DNA from: Tetrastigma voinierianum
Taxonomy: Eukaryota > Streptophyta > Magnoliopsida > Vitales > Vitaceae
Assembly (NCBI GenBank): GCA_016808115.1
Contig: JAEQBH010000667.1
Location: 372,001 to 436,000, forward strand
Reading direction: 5' to 3'
Length of the DNA: 64,000 nucleotides
The position numbers and the translations under genes are program-made. Below, piece after piece: positions 23,016 to 35,760 of the stretch. Each line of letters begins with the position of its first letter. The stretch's first letter is position 1. Below the pieces are notes generated by a model that was given only the letters and a program-made list of their open reading frames with translations, had not been told where the DNA came from and made no database searches.

Positions 23016-23754
23016 TTTATCCAATGGGCTTGCATTGAAGTTCACAAAATCTGCCTAGAATTCCAACCCAACATTCTATTTGACTATAAGTAGAAAGAGA
23101 TAGGGCACATAATTGCATATAGAGAGGAGGATATTGAAGAAAATAGAGGGAAGAAAATAGAGGGAAGAAGAGAGAAGGAGAAGGCATTAGAGCTTTTGTA
23201 CATATTTTTATTTTCTTATTTTTATCTTCTTTTCTTTAATTTTCATTTTTCATTAGAGTAGTTGATTTGAGTGAAGATTTTGAGCTGTGATCTTTGAATC
23301 ACCAGCTCTATTACTGTCTGAACTTGAAAGAAAGCTGAAAACATTATTGCATGTCTTTCTTCATTTTCTTGATTGTACCTTCCAATGAATTTGTTTAAAC
23401 AACTAGTCGTTGTTGTGTGCAATCTAGTCATGGAAGGCTAAGCTCCCTCTGAGAAGGGATTAATGAATTGATTGCTATGTTTGCATTGTTTTAATTTAAA
23501 CTGTGGGTTTGAAGACTTAATTTATCTAATTGGTATTGTGCTAGAAATGCATTGTTCTAAGTATCAGGTTAGTATACCCACAAGAGTTGTTTCAAGCTTT
23601 GTTTTCAAGGACACCTTCTAGTGACAGTAGAAGGGTTTTTCCTAAGATCAAGGAGTAGTATATGAAAGGTATGTTAAATTGATGCTCTTAGAACTAATGT
23701 ACTCTAAATATCACTGTGATAAATCACAGGTGTTGTCCTAACCTCTGTTTTCAA

Positions 23755-24720
23755 GGTTCCCTTCTAGTGACAACAGAAGTGTGTTCCCAATGTATAGGAC
23801 AATCTAGTGAATTATCATTTTAATATTTGAAGGTAGCATCTCAATTTGGTAGAATAATCTTGTTCCATACTTGGAAGGTATTATTCTGATTGAATTGTAG
23901 ATAGAGGTACCAATTATATTGCAGAAAGTTTATGTTACCTTGCCTATGGGGGTAAGTTAGCTTCAGTCCTAAGAATTGGTTGATGAGTACTGGTTTAGGA
24001 AAGACAACCAAGTCTTAAAGGGAATAAGTTCCTAAAAGTAATCATTTAAACACATGTTGTCCTGGTTTGGGAACATGGTGCTTTAAATGGTGAAATGTAT
24101 AGTGGTTGAATGCATTTCAAGACTATACTAACATGCCCTTGGAAAAATATAGGATTCAACACATAACCATTCTTTTTGTTCTTGAATCAATTGTAAATCA
24201 GAGTCTGAAAACTGGATTTACATAATTAGTTCAGTTTCTTATGGTCTTTGCTTGATATAGTAATTCATTGATCCAAACTAAAGGATTCTATTATGACACC
24301 TGACATCCAGGATCCCCTCAAGTGACAGTTGAGGTATGTTCCTAAGGCTAAGAATAGTGATCCCTTGGAAAATGTGATTAATATGTTGAGGGTTGTCTCA
24401 TTTTAATCAAAATATCTTGTTTCTGTCAATGGAGATGGATATATTGGTTAATCTGTAAAATGGTGGACTAATCATGTTGGAGAAAGCTTGTATTACCATG
24501 TCCATGCGGGCAAATTAGCTTTAGTCCTAAAAATTGGTTGATTAGTACTGGTTCAGGAAAGTCATCCAAGTCTTAAAGGAAAATCAGTTCCTAAAAGTAG
24601 CTATTTAGACACATGTTGTCTGGTTTAGGAACATGGTGCTCTAAATGGTGAAATGTATAGTGGTTGAATGTATTTCAAGACTATACTAACATATCCTTGG
24701 AGAAGTCCAAAATTTAGCTT
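23755..24720. repeat. ~550-bp tandem duplication inside the solo-LTR-like insertion
   Basis: The block with CTAGTGACAACAGAAG, TTACCTTGCC, GATGAGTACTGG, CACATGTTGTCC and AAGACTATACTAACAT (about 23764-24155) is repeated at about 24318-24700 with substitutions. A shorter extra copy of its start is at 23607. Confidence 0.75.
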
Positions 24721-25451
24721 TGTACCAATTGTTTTTTAACAAGATGCAAACTAGTGATCAAATCACTGATTCCATTCCCAATGTTCATTCAATATAAGAG
24801 AAACTTCTAATTGACTTAGAATTTATCTTTCTTTCAATTAAAAAAAAGAACAAAAAATATTGTTAAGTTCAATTAGTTAGTTAGTTTACACTCTTGAAAA
24901 ATTGAAGTTCAAATAGTGAAGATCTTGAGTAGTTTGTGTAAGAACCCAATCGCCACTCCATACTCGACCCAACCCGATTGGTGGATCCGAACTAGATCTG
25001 GGGGAACGCAGTCCTCACTTTCATTTCCAATCCAAATACAAAAAAAAATTCAATACAAATGTGAATATATTTTCAATACCAAACACATTTCAAATACTCA
25101 TTGGGTATACATAAAAATATACATTAAACATTTTTGTATAAACTAAACATTTTACGGAAAGCCCATCATTTTGGGATAACTCCCACATTTGTACCATCAT
25201 TTACAAAATTTATCAGAGTTTTCAATATCAAAAACATTTACAAAATAGAATCAGAGTTTAACTTTCACAAGATACTTATACAAAAAAGAGTCAATCCAAT
25301 TTCATGCATGTCGGAGTTTCATTTATCCTCCGAATGGCTTTGACGTTGGTCTAGTTTTCTGTATGTCTTCTACTCTTGTAAATTTATTCACTCGGTACTG
25401 CACTGCTGATAAACAACATGCTACACGTCATACTTAGTGGTTCTATATAGT

Positions 25452-27264
25452 TGTAAGACCCAAGAAAATTCCAATTTTCTGAAAAATGGCAAAATCGTAA
25501 TTTCGGTAAAAATCCGAATTTTTTCTAGATCTTGGATGACGAAACGGACTTCACCGTTGGAATCGTCTCACGAAATCTAGCTACCACGTCGAATTCTGAG
25601 ATAGTTGAAATTTCACGTTTTTCGAGGCACCGTGCCCAAAAGCAGGTAAACGGGCTCAGAGACATGACGTGACAGTCACTCACTACATGTACTCTTGTGA
25701 ACATGTTGCAAGATTAGAGATGATGGAGTCGGACGCTAGATTAAGCCAAGCAAAATCGCAAAGACTGCAATGAGAATTATTGAATTGTTAACATTAGAGA
25801 CGTAAAGATGAACAATGTTCATCTTCTTCAAAAAGACCAAAAATCGTGCAGTAGGCTGGAAAGGGATGAAGTGGTTGGGTTTTTGATTTTTTTTATAGAG
25901 AGAGAGAGCTCCTTCTCTCTAGATTTCCTACCATTCGTATTGCTGGTTCTCGACTGAAAGAAGAAGTAGTTGTTCACGCGGGCGCAGGGCTATGCGTGGC
26001 ACTACACTCTGGTGGAGTTCCGACAACCCAAGAGGTAGGATCTTTCCTACTTGTGATATTCTTTTGGCTAAGAGTCATGTTTATGGTTAGGGATATTCTA
26101 AGGCTTGATTTGGGATCCGGAATTCGGTCTCAAAACCTTGAACCGATGGAGAAAATCCTAAATTTAGGCCGTGGAACAAGAACCCGAGGGTTTCACTGCT
26201 CATGAATAGCATTTGATTTTCGTGAAAATGTGTTTTGTAAGTGATTCAAAATGAATTGTTTAGGCTTACTAATTAGTCATGGAGCTAATTTTTGGTGTTA
26301 TTGATGTGAAAATTGAATAACATGATTGTTGTGAGTAAATTATGTTAATATATGCATGTGAATTGTATTAGCATAAATTATTCGGGAATTGGTGCTAATG
26401 CATTCTGCTATGCACTGGGCAGCCTAAAATATAAGATGGTGCATGATATAAAAATGAAACAAAATGAAAAAATGTTTGTGTAAGGAAATTTACCAAGATT
26501 TTCTTCGATAATTGTGTTGGGAGATTATCCGACAATTCATGTCGAAGGGGCCCATGAATTATTTCGGAGGGTTATCCAACAGATTCGCCTCAGAGGGTTG
26601 TCCAATATTTTATCGAAACTCGGTAGTGTGTTTTCAAGAACAAATAGCTTTTGTTTTCAAAACTGATTATTTTACTCGCATTCGGCTTAGGCATATGTGA
26701 GGGAGTCGGTGAGGACTCGAGACATGAGTTTGGCATGGTGACATTCGAGAAGGTTCATGAAATTGTTTAAATGTGGATTACACAGACATGTGCACTTAGG
26801 GGCGGGCAACCCAAGTAGGAAATTATCACTACAGGCTTTGCTCACCCCGGCCGAGGACTAAACATCGTACAGAGCGATAGGGAAGGCGACACTCATTAGA
26901 GGTCGTTTGAGAAGAAAGCCGACTTGTGGCTTTGATGTTGTTGTATAACATGTATTAGAATGTTGTAATTTTAATATGTGTTGAATTAAGAGTAATGTAA
27001 AAACTCTTGAACCATGTAATATATATGGTTGGGATATATATTTTGTGGGTATTAATGCAGGGGCCCAAGTGGCCATTTTTACTCATTTTAATTGTATATG
27101 AACCCGATGTGGTCATAAGTTGATTGTTGGGACAGGCTCAGACTCCTGGGTAGAGCCCTGGCACAAAGGAGAGCTCGCTCGATTTTCGTGAGGTGTCGGT
27201 TACCGACATTCACGAGTATTCCAGGCTGTGTTGACGGGTCACACCAGACTTCCTGCCGAGGCCA
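25452..27264 (+). repeat. 5' LTR of gypsy element B
   Basis: About 1.8 kb, from TGTAAGACCCAAGAAAATTCC to GAGGCCA. It aligns throughout with 32791-34522. The sequence after it (ttgcatcgtagcc) is a weak match to the tRNA-Met primer-binding site. Confidence 0.9.
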
Positions 27265-28632
27265 CATTTGCATCGTAGCCAAGGTAAACGATTACCTTAG
27301 GAGCTCGGTGGGTGTAGAGCTTAGGTAAATGAAAACCTAGGGATTGGGGACTTGGGCTTAGGCCATAGTCGTTGTATAGAAAATGATCACTGCTTAGTAT
27401 ATTCATGTTGATACTAGAGTATATAGCATTAGTAATAGGTATACTAGCTTACCTAGGACTTGATGGAACGGTTAGATCATGCATCCTTGTGCATTTTGGT
27501 GAATGAATGACGATTGGATTGTGTGTTGTATATGGGATTGTGTATAACATGAGCGATGCGTGATCATGTACAGTATGAATTGTGTGTGATTTGTATGCTT
27601 GGTGAGTAGCACAGAGAAACGAACACTGTGTGGTCGAGAAAATATAACCTTAGGTGTTCGAGAATTTTTGGCAAAATGGTCCAAAATTGAACAAAAAAAA
27701 ATATATAATTTCTGGACAGTGGTTCCAGTTTTGAACATAAACAGATTGTGTTGTGAAATTCTAGAAATTTTTTCCAGTTTTTGCATAAGAAAAGGGTCAA
27801 AATGAAACTCTTAAAATTTTTTGAGTTGTATGAATTGCAGTGGTCTAGGCTACTACATTTTAGGAGTGGCAGGGAGGCTACTAGAGGATTAAAAAAAAAA
27901 AGGGAAAAGGTTGTTGGAGCTGGAATGGGCTACTGCCCATTTTCTGTGGTTCTGAGTCACAATACAGCGAGTCGACAGGTACAAAGAGACTAACCCGTAT
28001 TGCGGCATGCAAAGCAGTCGAAGCAGACACAAAGAAAGCCTGGGCCTTTATTTGTAGCACATAGCCGGCCGAGCAGTACACAAGAGGCTGGCAGGCACAC
28101 AGCAGGCCGAGCAAGCACACAAATGTGTGCCAAGGTGCACATAGCAAATGAAGGTACACAAAGAGCTGAATGTGCACACGAAGCAGCCGAAAGCAGCACA
28201 CAGCCCGGGCGCGCCAGAGGGCGGGCACGTCGCGACACGGCCTGGCCCGGGCGCAGGCGCGAGGCCCGTGGAGCACAAAGCCGGGTTCAGGGTGTGCACT
28301 CCAGTGTACCCAACCCGCTTTGACTTAGTGCACTGCTCCAGTCAACGTTGACATCGTCATGAACACTGTTCATGAGCACTGTTCACGAGGTTTTAAAATA
28401 ATAATAATAATAAAATCAAATCAAATCAAATCAAATTAAATCTTTTAAAATGATATTTTCCTAAATAAAATTTTGTTGCATATGATTTAATATATTAAAT
28501 TATTGTCTTACATTACCTATGAATGCATGGACATAGCGTATGAAATGTTTTCTGTATGTGAATAGTGTCTCTGTATCGTGTTTACACCTCAGCATATCTG
28601 CATTGAGATAACTTGTCATTTGACATGTGTAG
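27265..28632 (+). other. Leader (5' UTR) of gypsy element B
   Basis: No coding sequence. It contains a GC-rich segment of gcacacagcag/gccgagcag motifs (about 28000-28230), a perfect 12-bp palindrome GTCAACGTTGAC (28341-28352), a hairpin CATGAAC-ACT-GTTCATG (28358-28374), and an AAT run followed by a (CAAAT)n run (28396-28441). The many overlapping open frames on both strands at 27881-28351 arise from GC-rich repeats. Confidence 0.7.
28341..28386 (+). promoter_or_regulatory. Palindrome and hairpin in the element B leader
   Basis: GTCAACGTTGAC is followed by CATGAAC, a 3-base loop and GTTCATG, then a second copy of the loop region (GAGCACTGTTCAC). A similar ATGAAC/GTTCAT stem lies at the equivalent place in element C. 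A role in RNA dimerisation or packaging is possible but not shown. Confidence 0.5.
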
Positions 28633-29460
28633 ATGGCTAGTCGAGGGAAGGAGGGCGAGGACGAGAGGGCGTCCACTGGGTACCAGTCAGCACCAAAGTA
28701 GATTTGACCAAGAGGCCTTACTGAGGGGTGTAGGATCATGGCTTCGCTATTGCACATGCTAGTGCAAAGAGGGGTGCTGTGGAGGTTCGAGTAACCTCCA
28801 GAGGTTTAGGGCACATCATAATCCTCCAACATTCACAGGGGGAGGAGATCCGATGGTGGCAGACCATTGGTTCATGCAAGTCGAGAAGGTGTTAGAGGAT
28901 ATGGAGATTACCTCTGACAGGACCAGGATTAGACTAGTCTGCTCCGGGCCTAGAGGGTGAGTCATATGGTGGAACCGCAAAGACCTTTAGAGACCCAAAG
29001 GCAATGACATGGGCAGAGTTCTTGAGTCGTTCATGGGTGTTATTGATATTACAGACATGGCGTCAGGAGTTCCTAGAGCTGGGGCTAGGGAATATGACTG
29101 ATGGATTATGTGGCTAGCTTCACTGAGCTAGCCCGCTTTGTTGATGACTACGCGGGCTACTGGATATGGCCAAAGTCGAGATTCGAGAATGGGCCGCTGT
29201 CCATTCGGGAAGGATAGTGATTTCTCGGGCCACAAGACATGGACTCTATGGTTGGGACTGCCACGACCATAAAGAGAGATCGAGGATGCACAGAGCACTC
29301 GGGATGCGGGTGTTAGTAGCAAGAGAAAGGAGAGTCGGTCTTCTTCTAGTTCGAGAAAGAAGCAGAGGGCTTCTAGTTCACGTGGGTTCCAGAAAGGTCA
29401 TGCCATCGTGAGCCGTGATGCATCAGAAGGCTGGGATCGCCGGGCAGACAAAGGACATTA
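28633..29460 (+). pseudogene. gag of gypsy element B
   Basis: Starts at ATGGCTAGTCGAGGG, aligned with the gag starts of elements A and C. The Retrotrans_gag core can be read in pieces: PPTFTGGGDPMVADHWF, then QVEKVLEDMEI, then AMTWAEF, WRQEFLELGLGNMTD and ARF-type residues to about 29200. These build the capsid shell. Frameshifts and stops separate the pieces. No intact CCHC knuckle can be recognised near 29350-29450. Confidence 0.75.
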
Positions 29461-29559
29461 AGCACCGGAGAAGAGTATGAGAGGATTACCCCTGCAGACA
29501 AAGATCCCAAGGTTTGGGACAACAAGAAATCCCAAACAAGAGTATAGGACAAGTGAGGG

Positions 29560-29900
29560 TATGTATATTCCCTCCCTGCAGCCTTAAGATGCCGTAGAGC
29601 CTTTGTGTGTGAGTTCTCCCCTAGGATTAGGGGTGAGGGATAAGACGAGGTGTCATGGTTGGGTAAGTTAGAGATCTCGGGATTCTACTACGCAGATTTA
29701 AGGTCATGGGATGATGCCGGGAGTTCACATCCCTGGGACGGATCGTCGATGTACCTACAGAGTCGCCATCGATCGCGGATAGGAGGGCGTTATTTCGCCA
29801 CACGCAGACGGTACTTGTGTTGTATTTCGGCGACAAGCATGATATTTCCGCCTGCATAAAGGTAAGGAATCCGTGTCGGATAATTACAATAAGCAAGCCT
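29560..29900 (+). pseudogene. Protease C-terminal region of gypsy element B
   Basis: VCEFSPRIR, LEISG, then a TYRVAIDRG block equivalent to the I(D/G)MDWLxxxxxVIDC segment after the aspartic protease. The catalytic DTG is not visible. The frame is broken by stops. It is collinear with 10560-10900 in element A and 47230-46960 in element C. Confidence 0.6.
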
Positions 29901-30079
29901 TACCTCAGAAGACGAAAGTAGAATTCAAACTTAGATCGAACGAGTAGTTTGCAAGTATGAGGATGTTTTTCTTGACAGTTATGTGGATTGGCTCCGCAGG
30001 TTGCATTGCACGAGTTACACCTCGGTATTTCTCGCCTATCTCTCTATGACTCCGTGATAGATGTAAGTGCACAATGAGG

Positions 30080-31270
30080 CTGCAGGAACCGCAGTCCGTA
30101 CCATGGGAGTTACTAGACAAGGGTTCATTAGACCGAGCACTTCACCATGGAAGGCCCATCCCATTTGCAAAGAAAGGACAAGACCCTTCGACCGTGCATT
30201 GATTACAGTTGAATAGGGCCACACCAAGAATCTACCTACTTCCGAAGATTGATGACTCGTTTGATCGCCGAGAGGAGCGCGAGTCTACCTGCAAGATAGA
30301 CCTTCGTGACTAAGAAGCTACTACCGGGATGAGGGTTAGGAGGACGATATCCTCAAACAGCCATTTAGGACGCTACTATGGGCACTTCTTGAGTTTGCTA
30401 AAGGATGCCCTTGATCGGGACGAACGCGCCAAGAAGATTCAAAATGGACCTCATATATGTTCCCAACCTTATCTAGACTCGGGCTTTGTCGTAGTCTTCG
30501 GATGATATTTGATATACTCCCAGTCGAGGAGAATGAGTATCAATTGAGGATCGCTTACAACTTGCCGAGATCACCACTAGGACGCAGAAAGTTCAAGTAA
30601 GTGCGAAGCCTTTGGCTTACTGAAAGTAGTTTGAGACACGTGGTGTCAACATCAGGCATGTCAATAGACCTTGAGAAGGTCGAGGTCGTGATGAGTTGGG
30701 AGAGGCCAAAGTCAATCTTCGAGATACGCAGTTTCTTGGGATTGACTGGGTACTATAGGAGGTTCATTGAGGATTTCTCCCGATTGGCAACACTTCATGA
30801 CTTAGATCACCCAAAGGAGGTCAAGTTTGACAGTGGATGACTGACAAGGAGGGAGATGCCTTCTAGGAGTTGAAGAGGAGGCTTACTTCACCTTTATCTT
30901 AATAGTCCCTGATAGGTAGATGTGTGCACAGCGGTATTATGATGCCTCGAGGGCCAGACTGGGATGTGTTTGATGCAACTCGAGGGTAGTAGCTTATGGT
31001 TCGCCAGCTTTGAAGAATCAAGGGAGCAAAATTACCCCACACATGACATGGAGTTGGCGGCCGTAGTCTTCACCTTGAAGATTTGGTCCACTACTTATAT
31101 GGCGAGGAGTTCGAGGTGTACTCAGACCATAAAAGTTTGAAGTATATTTTCACGCAGCGGGACCTCAATATGAGGCAACGCAGATTGATGGAGTTCCTAG
31201 AGGATATGACTTACTTTATACACATCCCGCAAGGGGCAAATGGTGGCCATGCACCTACCGGGAAGTCATG
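30080..31270 (+). pseudogene. Reverse transcriptase and RNase H of gypsy element B
   Basis: RT begins near 30120 (GFIRPSTSPW), continues through CKIDLRD near 30290 and a damaged YxDD region near 30490-30520 (FGxYLIYSQS). 30601-30840 is open and carries the RT-RNase H connection (SWERPKSIFEIRSFLGLTGYYRRF). RNase H follows to 31270 (HDMELAAVVFTLK, HYLYGEEFEVYSDHKSLKY, LNMRQRRLMEFLED). The catalytic Asp-Asp pair of RT is lost. When intact it copied element RNA to DNA. Confidence 0.85.
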
Positions 31271-32779
31271 ATATCAATATAGCTGGAGTAGCTGATGCTC
31301 GAGACTCGGGAGCGCTTGACCACAAAGACGCGAGCAGCACAGTGGTACATCGGGAGCGAATGGCTACACCGCCATTATCAAGCAAGAGAGTGATTGAGTC
31401 CTGACAGATATGGTAGATAGTGTCCATTTAAGGACCGAGTACAATCGTGCAATAATTGACGAGGTCAATCCCACGCAGATGAAGGTCTTTCAGATAGAGG
31501 ACGTGGTAGTAGTTCCCACTTGACTTACTTCCAGGAGATTCTCGTGAGTTTCACCGGCCTCATTTTTCAACGCGGTATGAAGATACCAGATCTTCGTCAG
31601 CCAGATATTTGAGCAAATGAAAAGACACATAGGGGGACTTTGGTCAGACGATGTCTCATGTCAAGAAAGTTATACAGCACCAGCTTAGTGCTACTTCAGC
31701 CGCGAGGTATCGAGCGAAGCGGGCACGCCACAATGGATTTCATACCCACTCGCAGACACCGCGGACATGATGGTATTGGTGATTGTGGACCAGCTCACGT
31801 AAGTCGGCACATTTCTAGCCGTATGGAGAATCACTATTGAGAGAGATCGCCACGGTTATTCAGAGTTCAGGTATGAGGACGGTATCTATAGGTTTGAGGA
31901 TTCAATACATTTTTAAGAATGATATGATATCATCTATTACTGCTTTAACATCCCACAGTTAGACACGATGGATCGCGCCAGAGCATCGCGTCGCAACCCA
32001 GATCGCGAACAGAGACGTCCAGTGGAATTCACACAACTCATCGTATATCGCACCTTGTGCATGGGCCAAAAAATGGCAACCATTAGAGTATCAACAGAAA
32101 CAAGTAGATCACCGACATGTTGGACCTGGTGCGAGAGCTCCATCATTGGTCCGATCCGGACGGAGACACTCCGAAAGAAGGTGAGCTTGATTTAATACCG
32201 CCTTCTCACACCGTGAGTTTAAGAGCTTATGCCGATGTACGACGTCACCCTTAGAGCTCAGGTCGGGTGATCACGCCTTTCTCAAGGTACGCCTAAGAGA
32301 GAGGTTTGTGTCTCAAGCGCGGTTATCGATTTAGGTTTATTAGTCTTCGAGATACTCGAGAGGGTAGCACTATGAAGGCATCGGCTATTTTACCGCCAAA
32401 GATATGTCAAAATCACAGGTATTTCATGCCTCCATGCTCTGGAGGTAATACCCAAAATTCATTCATGTGTTGATCGTAGATCAGGAAGCGACACGAATGA
32501 GACCTTCGAGGAGGGACTAAAGGCATTATGGATAGTCGATTAGTTTTACACAAGATCGTGAGGCTGCCAGTGGAGGTTACGCGGAAAACGCGGAGTGGAG
32601 GAGTCAACGCGAGCGCGTGAGGTCACGATGTGGGCCACCTATCCCTTCTCTGCTTAGGATGACAGACGGTGGGTTTAGCTTCATTTCTAATACTTAAATG
32701 ACTAGTCAGTATGCATGGCATGGTACGCTGCATATGCATGTGATTATAGTGATTGTGTAATTTTGATCTAATTTCTTTA
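31271..32779 (+). pseudogene. Integrase of gypsy element B
   Basis: Pieces in order: a zinc-binding region near 31600-31700; the start of the core (HATMDFI, RGHDGIGDCG) at 31730-31790; SYADVR-type residues near 32230; and the C-terminal region (FEEGLKALWIVD, ARE..MWATYPF) at 32490-32660. The catalytic D,D,E triad cannot be assembled because of frameshifts. It inserts the cDNA into the chromosome; the C-terminus resembles a chromodomain-bearing tail. Confidence 0.75.
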
Positions 32780-32790
32780 AGGAGGGAGAA

Positions 32791-34522
32791 TGTAAGATCT
32801 TAGAAAATTCCAATTTCTAAAAGGGCAAAATCATAATTTGTAAAATTAAAAAATTTTAGGATCTCAGATGGGACGAAACGACTTCGCTATTAACTGCCTC
32901 ACAAATTTAATACCACGCCGACCTGGTCGACCCAGACAGCCAAAAATTATCGCTACGCACCGTCGCGCTGAAACCGGCCTATATTAATGCTAGACGCGAA
33001 AAAAATTCACCTACTATACGTGACTTGTGATGGAAATGGACGACTTATTTCGCTATGTCAAAATCAAGAAATGGTTAATATGAGAATTATTGGACTTGTT
33101 AATGATAATAAGACGAAAGTGAACAATGTTCATCTTCTTCTGACCAAAATCACGCAGCAGGCCGGTGTTGATTAATGCTGGGCTTTTTTATTTTTTTGTT
33201 ATGGTAGGTTCTCTCTCTAGATTTCCAAGATTCGGGATCACGTTCTCACTGCTGTGCTAAGAGTTCGGCTCACGCGCTGTATAAGATCATCTTGTGGAGC
33301 TCGATAACCCAGCAGAGGGATCTTTCCTACTTGTGATATTCCTTTGCCAGAGCCATGTTTTTCTGTGTTAGATATCGGGAGGCTTGATTTAACTGCAAAT
33401 TCGTCTCAAAACCTTTGAACCGAGCGGAGAAAATCCTAAATTTAGGGTCAGGAAATAAAGAATCCAGGTTTCACTCTGCCTATGTGGATAGTGACGATTT
33501 TCTCGTAGAAAATGGTTGTGCGATTCAAAATGAATTGTTTGTGTTTAACGAGCCCATGGAGCCAATTTTGGTGCTATTGATGTGGAAAAATTCGAATATG
33601 ATTAAGCGAGTAATGTTATGTTAATATATGCATTGAATTGTATTAGCATAAATTATTGAATGGTATATATTCATATAATCAAATCAGAATATTAGTTGGG
33701 AGGCATGATATGAAATGAAACAAAATGACAATGTTTGTGGGAAAGGAATTTCGATAGAAGATTTTCCTGAGAATGTGTTGGGAGATTGTTGTCCTCGATA
33801 CCACGCCTGAGGCCTATATGAATTATTTCGGAGGGTTGTCCCAACAGATTCACTCGGAGGGTCGGGTCTAACATTTTACTCTGGCACTTTAGTGTGTTTT
33901 CAAGAACAAATAGCTTTGTTTTGAAAACTGATTATTTTATCGCATTCTGCTTAGCAGTTATGCGGCGGAGTCTCAAGTGAGGACTTGGCACATGAGTTTG
34001 GGCATGACATTCGAGTAGGCTTATGAAATTGCTTGACCGTGATTGTTTGCCAGACATGCGCACTTAGGCGAGTAACCTGCAGGAAATTATCACTACCGGG
34101 CTTTGCTCACTTGCCGAGGGATCACCATTTCGTGTACAGTGGAGCGATCGGGAAGGCGGTACTCATTAGAGGTCATTTGAGAACAAGAAAGCCGACTTGT
34201 ATTGATATGTTGTATAACATGTATTAGAATGTTGTAATTTTAATATGTGTTGAATTAAGAGTAATGTAAAACTCTGAACCAAGTGTAATATATATGGTTG
34301 ATATATATTTTGTGGGTATAATATAGCTCCAAGTGGCCATTTATCATTTTAATTGTATATGAACCCGATGTGGTCATAAGCTGATTGTTGGGACAGGTTT
34401 GTACCTTGGGCAGTAGCTCCCCGCATCAGCCGAGACTCTCGCCTCGATTTTCGAGTGGTGTCGGTTACATTCACGAGTATATTCCGCGGGTTGATGCATG
34501 TCAACTGACTGTTTCAAGGCCA
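32791..34522 (+). repeat. 3' LTR of gypsy element B
   Basis: About 1.73 kb, TG...CA, directly after AGGAGGGAGAA. It differs from the 5' LTR by many small gaps and by one replaced segment near 32958-32980 (CGTCGCGCTGAAACCGGCCT), which is absent from the 5' LTR. Confidence 0.9.
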
Positions 34523-35371
34523 ATAATCAGCCTCTTTATTCTTCTTCGATTTCATTTTAAATCGAAACATGCAATATTGAGAAACAATGTTTTTGTATTG
34601 AATTTTCAATGACCAATGCAATACAATACGATATATATATTTATTCAATAAATAAATTACAATCCATTGGTCATCTCAAGCTATGCATTTTCATAGGCAG
34701 AAAGAAAGAAAAATAATCATTCAAAGCACAAATCGTGCACTTTTCAATCTCATTATCATTTTTCCCTTATCGAATTTAACCTATGCTTTCGGTGCACAGG
34801 ATAACGAATCATCATGTCCTACCGGTTGGCAGTCGGTATATATATATAAAAAAAATATGTACTCGCTGGTGTACACTACCGAGCACGTCCTTAATCGGGA
34901 TCATTTGATTGGTAATATGTCATAATAAAATGCTGTTCGAATTCTTGGCTGGTATAATTCTAACGTTAACATTCTTTTGAGGCATAAATGGCCTGACAAT
35001 TTACAATAGTATATATATACATTTGTATGCAAATAGAACATTTTCACATTCATGCAATTTTCTTATGCACCATTTCACAAGAAGTTGTCTCAAATCAATT
35101 AAAACAAATCATTTCAAACACAAATCAATATGCACTTTCTTGTCAATCATTTCCAAAATTCAAATCATTTCGTAATTATTCAAATATTTTAGAAATAGAG
35201 AAAGAGTTTGAGAACAAACCAAAAATCGTCGCTTTGATTCCAATCTTCGGAATCTCGACTTCAATGCTAGTTTTTCTCCTCGTCAACCCCTATTCAAATA
35301 CAATGACAATCACATATTAGTCGGTTATTCTAGTAGTTCTATTTTCAATAGGAATTAGAATCATCTCATTT

Positions 35372-35760
35372 GAATAACCCAAACTCAAGTTACGGCATTT
35401 CAATGCCAAACTAGTCGATATGCCCAGCTCACTTAATCACCCACTGTTTTTTTCGATTATTGGGGTCTTAACTCCATAAATTGGCAATGGTTCCTTCACT
35501 CATTTAAAGCTATGGTTCTAAGGTTTCTTCTCCAATTGGAATCATTCAATTTGGATCACCCAAACTCAAGTTACGACATTTTAATGTCAAACTAGTTTAT
35601 ATGCCCAGCTCACTAGATCACCCACTATTTTTTTCGATTTATGGGGTCTTAACTCCATAAATTGGTAATGGTTCCTTCACTCATTTGAATCTATAGTTCT
35701 AAGGTTTCTTCTCCAATTGGAATCATCCAATTTGGATCACCAAAACTCAAGTTATTGCAT
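35372..35760. repeat. ~182-bp tandem repeat in the minus-strand solo LTR
   Basis: Two full units and a partial third start with CCAAACTCAAGTTACG near 35376, 35558 and 35740 and include ATATGCCCAGCTCAC and GGGGTCTTAACTCCATAAAT. Confidence 0.85.

Larger units (their letters stand above)
25452..34522 (+). mobile_element. Ty3/gypsy element B, structurally complete but decayed
   Basis: Order is 5' LTR (25452-27264), leader, gag, protease, reverse transcriptase, RNase H, integrase, polypurine tract AGGAGGGAGAA (32780-32790) and 3' LTR (32791-34522). The flanks are ATAGT (25447-25451) and ATAAT (34523-34527), a 4-of-5 target duplication. The C-terminal integrase pattern (ARE..MWATYPF) fits the end of Tekay/Del-type chromoviruses; that lineage is an inference. 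Its LTR is related to those of elements A and C. Confidence 0.9.

Noticed and set aside
27881..28351. Several long overlapping frames on both strands
   Set aside because: They lie in a GC-rich repeated leader of gypsy B, where stops are rare by composition.
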